Shown here: positions 1-4,588 of the stretch, in pieces
Layout of the letters: the number at the start of each line of letters is the position of its first letter
How positions within the stretch are numbered: position 1 is the first letter of the stretch
From: Chloroflexota bacterium
Lineage (GTDB): Bacteria; Chloroflexota; Anaerolineae; Aggregatilineales; UBA2796
Assembly: GCA_003695215.1 (NCBI GenBank)
Contig: RFIM01000214.1
Location: 1 to 5,598, forward strand
DNA: 5,598 bases
Direction of reading: 5' to 3'
Position numbers and translations under genes: made by a program
The notes under the pieces: generated by a model
What the model saw: the letters and a program-made list of their open reading frames with translations, nothing else
The model's database searches: none
What the model was told of the DNA's origin: nothing

Positions 1-312
1 GACTCAATCGCCTTCGCCATCGAGCGCCAGCAAGAAAAGCTGAGCCGTGATACAATCAACGCGCTAGTGGTGATGACTGATGGCGAAGATACCAATAGCG
101 AACGCTTCCGAGACGCCACAACACTGATGGATCGCTTCGGTGCATCGGCTGAGAACGCTGTGGATATCTCGATCTTCACTATCGGCTACGATCTGGATGA
201 GAGCGGTCTGCGTCCCTTGCGCATCATCGCCGATCGCGGACGCGGCGCCTTTTACGAAGGAAAAGTGGAGAACATCCGCGATATCTACACGGAAATCTCG
301 ACGTTCTTCTAG
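1..312 (+). CDS. VWA-domain protein, C-terminal part (5' end outside window)
   Basis: The frame is open from the first base, so this is the last 103 residues of a longer protein that begins upstream. The segment LVVMTDGEDTNS (residues 22-33 of the fragment) is the typical fourth-strand region of a von Willebrand factor A domain; D27 sits where the last MIDAS aspartate normally lies. It is followed by the usual pattern of a strand (SIFTIGYD, 57-64), a helix with a Gly-rich turn (IIADRGRGAFYEG), and a closing helix (NIRDIYTEISTFF) that ends the protein. In the family, VWA domains bind a metal ion and protein ligands. In Chloroflexota a VWA domain is often found C-terminal to a solute-binding-like domain, but the N-terminal part is not visible here, so the full architecture and location are unknown. 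The protein ends right after the VWA fold. The next gene starts three bases downstream, which implies an operon. Confidence 0.85.
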   Translation, partial: DSIAFAIERQQEKLSRDTINALVVMTDGEDTNSERFRDATTLMDRFGASAENAVDISIFTIGYDLDESGLRPLRIIADRGRGAFYEGKVENIRDIYTEISTFF

Positions 313-315
313 AAC

Positions 316-1464
316 ATGAAGGCAGTGCAGCGCGTTGTAGCCTCACATTGTGCCTTTTGCCTGATCCTCGCGTTATTGGCTTGCCTTGCCCTGCCTCAAC
401 CGAGCGCAGCGCAAGGCAATGTCATCACTTATGGGCAGACCGTCGAAGGGCGCGTCACCAACGAGTCCTTTCGCACAGTCTATGCCTTTCAAGGCCAACA
501 AGGCGAGATCATCGATGCCGTCATGCGCCGCCTGGACGGTAACCTGGATCCTGCCTTGCTGCTATTGGATAGCGCCAACACCTTGATCGGGCGTGATGAT
601 GACGGCGCAGATGCGCTGAATGCCGCACTGAACGCTGTGGTCTTGCCGCGCACTGAGACGTACTTCCTTGTGGCAACGCGCTTTGGTCAAGCTCAAGGCA
701 CGACTACCGGACGCTACAGCTTGCGCTTAGAGCGCATTGGCGTTGCTGCCGATCCTGCACTAGAAGCCGAAACCTTTCCGCTGCGCTACGATCAGAGCGC
801 TGTTCGTGAGCTGAACGACGCACAGCCACAGCACGTCTACACCTTTGCCGCTTTGCGCGGCGATCTGATCACTATCCGCATGACGCGCATCAGCGGCGAT
901 CTGGATGCGGTCTTGATTTTGGCTGATGCGGAAGGCAAAGTGCTGCTCATCAACGATGAGACGCCTGATCGGCGCGGCACGCTGGATGCGGCAATTGTGG
1001 AATGGCGTGTGCCGTTCACAGCCAGCTATCTGCTAGTGGCGACGCGCTTCGGCGGCGAGAGCGGCAACACACGTGGCGCTTACAGCTTGCTGCTCAGCCG
1101 CGTGCCGCCCGATCAGCTCGGCTTGAGCCTTGAGCGCGCTATCCTACTCGATCCAGGCGCGCGCGTGGTCGGGCGCATCAGCGGCGAGGCAGTGCGCCGC
1201 TACTACCTGATTCAAGGGCAGGCCGGCGCGCTTATAGACGTCCAAGTGACGCGCACGCGCGGTAACTTGGATCCAACGCTTGCGCTCTTCTCAGCCGATT
1301 TGGCGCCGCTAACTGAGCAGACTGAGGGCGTGCGCGGTCAATCGGCGCGCATCGTGGGCTACCGCCTGCCGCGTGACGGCGAGTACATCTTGATCGTCTC
1401 GCGCTTTAACGCGGAAGCAGGCATCACTGAAGGCGAATATATCTTGCAGCTCACGGTGCGTTAG
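316..1464 (+). CDS. Exported protein with three tandem PPC-like (pre-peptidase C-terminal) domains
   Basis: A 382-residue protein with no recognisable catalytic domain. Residues 1-32 look like a Sec signal peptide: K2 and R6, a hydrophobic stretch 13-26, then PSAA|Q as a type I cleavage site. LLAC at 20-23 weakly fits a lipobox, so a lipoprotein is possible. The mature part holds three beta-rich repeats (about 38-140, 155-263 and 273-382). Each has a GNLDP/GDLDA-type strand motif (75-79, 194-198, 316-320), a [YF]xLVATRFG-type strand (117-124, 239-246; IVSRFN in the third) and a closing G-x-Y-S/I-L strand. This is the pattern of PPC domains, which usually follow secreted proteases as accessory modules. 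The start is fixed by the signal peptide. No Shine-Dalgarno sequence is visible, and the ATG lies one codon after the upstream stop in the same frame, suggesting translational coupling. The role is probably structural or binding, at the cell surface or outside; this is inference. Confidence 0.85.
   Translation: MKAVQRVVASHCAFCLILALLACLALPQPSAAQGNVITYGQTVEGRVTNESFRTVYAFQGQQGEIIDAVMRRLDGNLDPALLLLDSANTLIGRDDDGADALNAALNAVVLPRTETYFLVATRFGQAQGTTTGRYSLRLERIGVAADPALEAETFPLRYDQSAVRELNDAQPQHVYTFAALRGDLITIRMTRISGDLDAVLILADAEGKVLLINDETPDRRGTLDAAIVEWRVPFTASYLLVATRFGGESGNTRGAYSLLLSRVPPDQLGLSLERAILLDPGARVVGRISGEAVRRYYLIQGQAGALIDVQVTRTRGNLDPTLALFSADLAPLTEQTEGVRGQSARIVGYRLPRDGEYILIVSRFNAEAGITEGEYILQLTVR
427..1461 (+). 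repeat. Three tandem PPC-like domain repeats within the exported protein
   Basis: Protein-level tandem repeats of about 105-110 residues, encoded at about 427-735, 778-1104 and 1132-1461. They align on RLDGNLDPALLLLD, RISGDLDAVLILAD and RTRGNLDPTLALFS, and on YFLVATRFG, YLLVATRFG and YILIVSRFN. An acidic loop after the first strand pair is strong in repeat 1 (GRDDDG, 92-97), weaker in repeat 2 (INDET, 212-216) and lost in repeat 3 (TEQTEG). The DNA copies have diverged, so this is old domain duplication rather than a recent DNA repeat. Boundaries are estimated by eye. Confidence 0.75.
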
Positions 1465-1491
1465 CACTCTGAACAAATTCCCGCTCAACCT

Positions 1492-1519
1492 TTGAAAAAG
1501 GGCGAATTACGATTACAAT
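1492..1519 (+). promoter_or_regulatory. Sigma70-type promoter for the BMP-family gene
   Basis: TTGAAA (1492-1497) and TACAAT (1514-1519) are separated by 16 bases, each differing from the sigma70 consensus by one base. They lie in the 111-bp gap after the PPC gene. Transcription would start near 1526, giving a leader of about 50 bases that carries GGAG (1562-1565) and GAGGA (1569-1573) before the ATG at 1576. This is the best promoter in the window. Confidence 0.65.
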
Positions 1520-1523
1520 TGAA

Positions 1524-1538
1524 GCTGCAAAGTGCAGC
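1524..1538 (+). other. Small hairpin at the predicted transcript 5' end
   Basis: GCTGCA (1524-1529) and TGCAGC (1533-1538) form a perfect 6-bp stem with an AAG loop, beginning within a few bases of the predicted start of transcription. It has no following T-run, so it is not a terminator. It could stabilise the 5' end of the mRNA or act as an operator; both are inference. Confidence 0.4.
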
Positions 1539-1575
1539 CATAGGTTGCAAAAGCCTTTTATGGAGATAGAGGACG

Positions 1576-2604
1576 ATGAAACACTTTGTAGGAATTGCCC
1601 TTGTTTTCGCGCTCGCCTTGATGGCTCTGCCATTCGGCGCTGAGGCGCCTGCTGTGCGTGCCGCAGGCCCGAAGCTCTGCTTGGTCACGGATGTGGGCGA
1701 GATTGACGACCGCAGCTTCAATCAGAGCGCCTATGAAGGCTTGCTTGCGGCTGCTGAGGAACTCGATGGCGAGACTGAGTACATCGAGACGCAAAATGCG
1801 ACCGACTATGCTAACAATATCCAGACGCTGGCAGAGGCAGGCTGTCAGGTGATCATCACGGTCGGTTTTGCGCTCGGCGATGCAACCATCAAGGCGGCTG
1901 AGCAGTATCCTGAGATATATTTCATCGGCGTTGACCAGTTCCAGCCGACTGAGGTCAAGAACGTGGTCGGCTTGATCTTCCCAGAGGCCAAGGCAGGCTT
2001 CTTGGCGGGCGTGCTGGCAGCGCGCATGAGCAAGAGCGGCGTTGTGGCAGCGGTTCTGGGCACGGATCAGGTGCCGCCTGTAGTCGCCTTCAAGGAAGGC
2101 TACGAAGCAGGTGCGCGCTACGCCAATCCTGATATTCGCTTGATCTCGACCTACCATCCGGGCGGCTTGGACAAAGCTTTCACCGACCCTGAGTGGGGCG
2201 CACAGACGGCAAAGCAGGCCTTCGATCAGGGCGCTGACGTGATCTTCGGCGCTGGCGGCAAGACGGGCAATGGCGCGCTTGAGGAAGTCGCCAAGCTGAC
2301 CACGCCTGAGAAGCCTGTCTATTGCATCGGCGTGGATACCGATCAGTGGGAAACTGTGGAAGCGGCGCGTCCGTGCTTGATCAGCAGCGCTATGAAGCTG
2401 ATCACTAAGGGCGTACGCGATCTGATCGTAGCCTGGTCAAAAGGCGAGCCGTCATCAGGCAATTTCGTCGGCGATGTCGGTTTGGCGCCCTTCCATGACT
2501 TCGAAGATGTGGTGCCCGATGAGGTGAAGAAAGAGCTGGAAGAGATCGCTAAGATGCTGCTGAGCGGCAAGCTCGATCCGCTGACGGGCCAGAAAGTCGA
2601 GTAA
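1576..2604 (+). CDS. BMP family ABC transporter substrate-binding protein (PnrA/TmpC/Med-like)
   Basis: A 342-residue periplasmic-binding-type protein. Residues 1-29 form a Sec signal peptide ending near VRA|A; no lipobox cysteine is present, although many family members are lipoproteins. The family signature VTDVGEIDDRSFNQSAYEG is at 37-55. Other conserved elements follow: ITVGF (94-98), FIGVD (116-120), NVVGLIFPEAKAGFLAG (129-145), FKEGYEAGA (172-180), DVIFGAGGKTGNGAL (221-235), GVDTDQ (252-257) and VGLAPFHDFE (301-310). The length is normal. In known members the GVDxDQ aspartate contacts the ribose of a nucleoside ligand, so nucleoside or purine uptake is the best guess, though some members bind other ligands. 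Usual partners, an ATPase and two permeases, are not next to it: the next gene is a hydrolase. It has its own promoter and terminator. Start choice is supported by the signal peptide and upstream GGAG. Confidence 0.92.
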   Translation: MKHFVGIALVFALALMALPFGAEAPAVRAAGPKLCLVTDVGEIDDRSFNQSAYEGLLAAAEELDGETEYIETQNATDYANNIQTLAEAGCQVIITVGFALGDATIKAAEQYPEIYFIGVDQFQPTEVKNVVGLIFPEAKAGFLAGVLAARMSKSGVVAAVLGTDQVPPVVAFKEGYEAGARYANPDIRLISTYHPGGLDKAFTDPEWGAQTAKQAFDQGADVIFGAGGKTGNGALEEVAKLTTPEKPVYCIGVDTDQWETVEAARPCLISSAMKLITKGVRDLIVAWSKGEPSSGNFVGDVGLAPFHDFEDVVPDEVKKELEEIAKMLLSGKLDPLTGQKVE

Positions 2605-2630
2605 GCTCACTTCCGCCCTGTGTTCGAATG

Positions 2631-2664
2631 GCGCGGTCAGTGTTACACTGATCGCGCTTTCTTT
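2631..2664 (+). terminator. Intrinsic terminator after the BMP-family gene
   Basis: A 12-bp stem pairs 2631-2642 with 2646-2657, with a TTA loop and one G-T wobble (2636 with 2652). It begins 27 bases after the BMP stop and is followed at once by TTTCTTT (2658-2664). A long GC-rich stem plus a T-run is the standard Rho-independent terminator. Confidence 0.8.
2641..2649 (+). promoter_or_regulatory. Extended -10-like promoter element for the SH3-hydrolase gene
   Basis: TGTTACACT matches the extended -10 form TGn plus hexamer, with TACACT at 2644-2649. Transcription would start near 2656, about 32 bases before the ATG at 2688. The -35 region is poor: TGTTCG at 2621-2626 has the correct 17-base spacing but matches weakly. 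The element lies inside the preceding terminator hairpin. It resembles the TACAAT/TACACT hexamers before the other genes of this window, which raises confidence a little. Confidence 0.45.
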
Positions 2665-2687
2665 ATCTCCACAGAGAAGGTGCGCTA

Positions 2688-3905
2688 ATGTTGGTAAAGC
2701 GGCTCGTTTTCGGCTTTTTGATGGCAACCTTGCTGATGATCAGTGCGCTCGGCAGGGCTGCAGCACAAGAATCAGTCCTGGTGACTACTACAACGCTGAT
2801 GCGCCTGCGCAGCGGACCGAGCACTAAGTATTCTGAGATCACCTTGATCGCCGCGAACACCACTCTGGCTGCCTTCGCGCGCAGCGCCGACTCGGCGTGG
2901 TTGCGCGTGCGCTATAGCGGCACGGCTGGCTGGCTGGCCATACGCTATCTACGTGTTCAAGGCAATTGGCAGGCGCTGCCTGTGCATCAGGCCAACGATC
3001 CGATCCCTGAGAGCGCAGCCGAGCTGCCTTCGCAGCCAAAAAACGGCGATATCCTCAGCATGACGCTCTACGCGCAAACCAATGCGACCAACTACTACCG
3101 CATCACGTACTTCAGTGATGGCCTGCGCATCAACGGCTTCCTGACCGAGCCGCGCCGTGAAGGTACTTTCCCTGCGCTGATTTACAATCGCGGCGGCAAT
3201 CGCGATGTTGGCGCATTGCGCGGCTATGAGTTCATTCCGTTCGCGGAAGCCGGCTTTGTGGTGGTCGCTTCGCAATATCGCGGCGGCGGCGGCAGCGAAG
3301 GCTTCGATAACTTAGGCGGCGCTGATGTGAACGACGTGCTGAACCTGATTCCGCTCTTGCAGAGCCGCCCAAACGTGGATATGAGTCGCATCGCGATGTT
3401 CGGCAGCTCGCGCGGCGCGCTGATGACTTACATCGCTTTGAGACGGCTAGGCGGCACTATCGCTGTGGCAGCGACCACCAGCGGTCTGGCAGATTTGTTC
3501 ATGTGGGCTCGAGAGCGCCCTGATTTGGAAGGCGGCGCTTACTTGGAGCTGGTCGGTGCCAACACGCGCACGAATCCTGCTGCCTTCCGTGAGCGCAGCG
3601 CAACCTACTGGGCAGCTGAGATCGTCACGCCGCTGCTGCTCGTTCACGGCGATGCCGATACGGAAGTCTCGGTCGAGCAATCGCGCGCGCTCTTCAAGCG
3701 AATGCGCGCTGTCGGGCGCACAGTTGAGCTGACCATCATTCCAGGCGGCAATCATGGCTTGGAGAACTTCGAGGGCGGCATTCCCAGCGTGTTGAGATGG
3801 TTTGCGCGCTATTTGCAGCGCAGCGGCGAGAATTTTGACTACAACTTCTTGAAGCCTGCTATTGATGAAGCCAACGCAGTTGTGCGCAGCGCGATAGGCT
3901 ATTAG
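2688..3905 (+). CDS. Exported SH3-domain / alpha-beta hydrolase fusion (S9 peptidase or dienelactone-hydrolase type)
   Basis: A 405-residue protein. Residues 1-26 form a Sec signal peptide (K4, R5; hydrophobic 6-21; cleavage near RAAA|Q). A bacterial SH3 domain follows at about 33-91: LRSGPSTKYSEI (40-51), SADSAWLRVRY (66-76), GWLAIRYL (81-88). The rest, about 125-380, is an alpha/beta hydrolase. YNRGGNR (166-172) fits an oxyanion-hole strand, YRGGGGSEGFD (197-207) is typical of prolyl-oligopeptidase-like enzymes, GSSRG (239-243) gives nucleophile S241, HGDADTEVSVEQS (320-332) gives acid D324, and GGNHG (353-357) gives H356. The triad is complete, so it should be an active esterase or peptidase outside the membrane. 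The SH3 domain probably binds wall or other polymer; substrate unknown. GAGAAGG (2674-2680) is a good ribosome site seven bases before the ATG. The gene is flanked by unrelated genes and probably transcribed alone. Confidence 0.88.
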   Translation: MLVKRLVFGFLMATLLMISALGRAAAQESVLVTTTTLMRLRSGPSTKYSEITLIAANTTLAAFARSADSAWLRVRYSGTAGWLAIRYLRVQGNWQALPVHQANDPIPESAAELPSQPKNGDILSMTLYAQTNATNYYRITYFSDGLRINGFLTEPRREGTFPALIYNRGGNRDVGALRGYEFIPFAEAGFVVVASQYRGGGGSEGFDNLGGADVNDVLNLIPLLQSRPNVDMSRIAMFGSSRGALMTYIALRRLGGTIAVAATTSGLADLFMWARERPDLEGGAYLELVGANTRTNPAAFRERSATYWAAEIVTPLLLVHGDADTEVSVEQSRALFKRMRAVGRTVELTIIPGGNHGLENFEGGIPSVLRWFARYLQRSGENFDYNFLKPAIDEANAVVRSAIGY

Positions 3906-3920
3906 CGACGCCGAACGCAC

Positions 3921-3936
3921 CTGATTAGCTGATCAG
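3921..3936 (+). other. Short near-palindrome after the hydrolase gene
   Basis: CTGATTAGCTGATCAG is a 16-base near-perfect palindrome. As RNA it folds into a 6-bp stem (3921-3926 with 3931-3936, including one wobble) and an AGCT loop. It lies 16 bases after the hydrolase stop but has no T-run. It could be a weak terminator or an operator upstream of the FmdB promoter; the evidence does not decide. Confidence 0.3.
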
Positions 3937-3962
3937 GCTGTCATGCCGCGCCTGAATATGGC

Positions 3963-3968
3963 TACAAT
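3963..3968 (+). promoter_or_regulatory. -10 element of a probable promoter for the FmdB-like gene
   Basis: TACAAT lies 30 bases before the ATG at 3999. Transcription would start near 3975, leaving a short leader of about 24 bases with GGTGAGGAG (3982-3990) as the ribosome site. The -35 region is unclear; TGTCAT (3939-3944) is 18 bases upstream and a weak match. Confidence 0.45.
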
Positions 3969-3998
3969 CCTTGAAGATCAGGGTGAGGAGACCGAACA

Positions 3999-4238
3999 AT
4001 GCCGATTTATGAATATGTCTGCCAGAGTTGCCAGACGCAATTCGAGAAGCGCGTGAGCGCTGAGAAGGCCGATGAAGCGATCTGCCCTGAGTGTGGCGCC
4101 AAAGAAGTGAAGCGCAAGCTCTCGCGGGTGATGGTGCAGATCGGCGAGATCAGCGCCAGCAGCGCGCCGAGCTACACCGATTCGGCGCCGAGCTGCGGCT
4201 GCGGCACAGGCTTGTGCGGCTTGCCCAGCAAAAACTAA
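3999..4238 (+). CDS. FmdB family zinc-ribbon protein
   Basis: A 79-residue protein beginning MPIYEYVCQSCQTQFEKR, the hallmark N-terminus of FmdB-type small zinc ribbons. Two CxxC pairs (C8/C11 and C29/C32) should hold one zinc ion. After the ribbon comes a basic stretch (KEVKRKLSR, 35-43), a Ser/Ala-rich linker and a Cys/Gly-rich tail (C66, C68, C73 in SCGCGTGLCG), also common in the family. The first knuckle reads CQSCQ, where many members have CxxCG. The family is named from a putative regulator of formamidase expression in Methylophilus, but the function of most members is not established; a nucleic-acid-binding or regulatory role in the cytoplasm is only a guess. There is no signal peptide, unlike the neighbouring genes. 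GAGGAG (3985-3990) lies eight bases before the ATG and fixes the start. Confidence 0.92.
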   Translation: MPIYEYVCQSCQTQFEKRVSAEKADEAICPECGAKEVKRKLSRVMVQIGEISASSAPSYTDSAPSCGCGTGLCGLPSKN

Positions 4239-4242
4239 GGCA

Positions 4243-4259
4243 GGGCGCTGATAGCGTCT
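4243..4259 (+). other. Hairpin just after the FmdB stop
   Basis: GGGCGCT (4243-4249) pairs with AGCGTCT (4253-4259), with a GAT loop and two G-T wobbles. It starts four bases after the FmdB stop codon and has no T-run. It borders the longer hairpin at 4260-4293. Confidence 0.35.
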
Positions 4260-4293
4260 GTGGCGCGCATGCTGAACAGAGCGTGCGCGTCGC
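4260..4293 (+). terminator. Long GC-rich hairpin downstream of FmdB, candidate terminator
   Basis: Positions 4260-4273 pair with 4280-4293 over 14 bp, with three G-T wobbles (4261/4292, 4263/4290, 4270/4283) and a GAACAG loop. It lies 21 bases after the FmdB stop. The sequence after it (GCGCTTATCC) has only two T bases near the stem, so a Rho-independent role is doubtful. It may be a 3'-end-protecting hairpin or part of a repeat. Confidence 0.45.
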
Positions 4294-4339
4294 GCTTATC
4301 CAGCGTATGCTGAGCGTCATGCAAGCCGCGGATGATTCA

Positions 4340-4348
4340 TGCTACACT
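4340..4348 (+). promoter_or_regulatory. Extended -10-like promoter within an inverted repeat
   Basis: TGCTACACT matches TGn plus a -10 hexamer (TACACT 4343-4348). It is bracketed by GATTCA (4334-4339) and TGAATC (4348-4353), an inverted repeat that could be an operator. No good -35 is visible. If used for the SH3 gene at 4589 the leader would be about 230 bases. A nearer alternative is TGCGATAAA (4539-4547), also extended -10-like, giving a leader of about 35 bases. Confidence 0.35.
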
Positions 4349-4588
4349 GAATCTCGCATCAGTGTCTTGTCGGCTGCTGCGCGGCGCTGGGCATCCAATG
4401 GGTTACGGCTGCATTGTGTTGATCAGCGCAGCCAATGCAAAGGCGCTCCACGCATGGGCAGAAAGAAGATGCCTCGCAGTCGAGATATACAGCTTTGATG
4501 AACGTCCGATTAATAATGCGTCACTTCAAGGCACTTGGTGCGATAAAGCGTCGTGAGAATCACATGATGCGATTCGGAGGGCTTCTCT

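Larger units (their letters stand above)
4239..4588 (+). other. 350-bp intergenic region with hairpins and promoter-like sites, no supported gene
   Basis: No ORF here has a credible ribosome site, family motif or signal sequence. The 5' part (4243-4293) holds two adjacent hairpins, the second very stable. An extended -10-like TGCTACACT is at 4340-4348. Downstream are several short mutually exclusive pairings: CAATG 4396-4400 with CATTG 4412-4416, TGCATTG 4410-4416 with CAATGCA 4433-4439, and GCGCTG 4384-4389 with CAGCGC 4424-4429. I see no tRNA, SRP RNA, tmRNA or known riboswitch core. The final bases carry GGAGG (4576-4580), the ribosome site of the next gene. Confidence 0.6.

Noticed and set aside
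361..384. Lipobox (LLAC at residues 20-23) in the PPC-repeat protein
   Set aside because: The hydrophobic stretch continues past the cysteine and a good type I cleavage site follows at residue 32, so a lipoprotein is the less likely reading. It is noted in the gene entry as an alternative.
1558..2157. A 199-residue minus-strand ORF opposite the BMP gene
   Set aside because: The plus strand has unmistakable BMP-family motifs over the same bases; the antisense frame is a by-product of codon bias.
3447..3920. A 157-residue minus-strand ORF opposite the hydrolase
   Set aside because: It is antisense to the hydrolase catalytic region and shows no family motif.
4091..4498. A 135-residue plus-strand ORF overlapping FmdB
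   Set aside because: It overlaps the conserved FmdB zinc-ribbon gene out of frame, and its sequence is the Arg/Gln-rich type that GC-rich shadow frames give.
4332..4556. A 74-residue plus-strand ORF in the non-coding region
   Set aside because: It has no ribosome site before its ATG, no recognisable motif, and begins inside the promoter-like inverted repeat. Its composition reads like random translation of the region.
4239..4588. A tRNA or known structured RNA gene
   Set aside because: I looked for a T-loop, an acceptor stem and the conserved cores of SRP RNA, tmRNA and common riboswitches and found none. The hairpins present do not form any of these folds.
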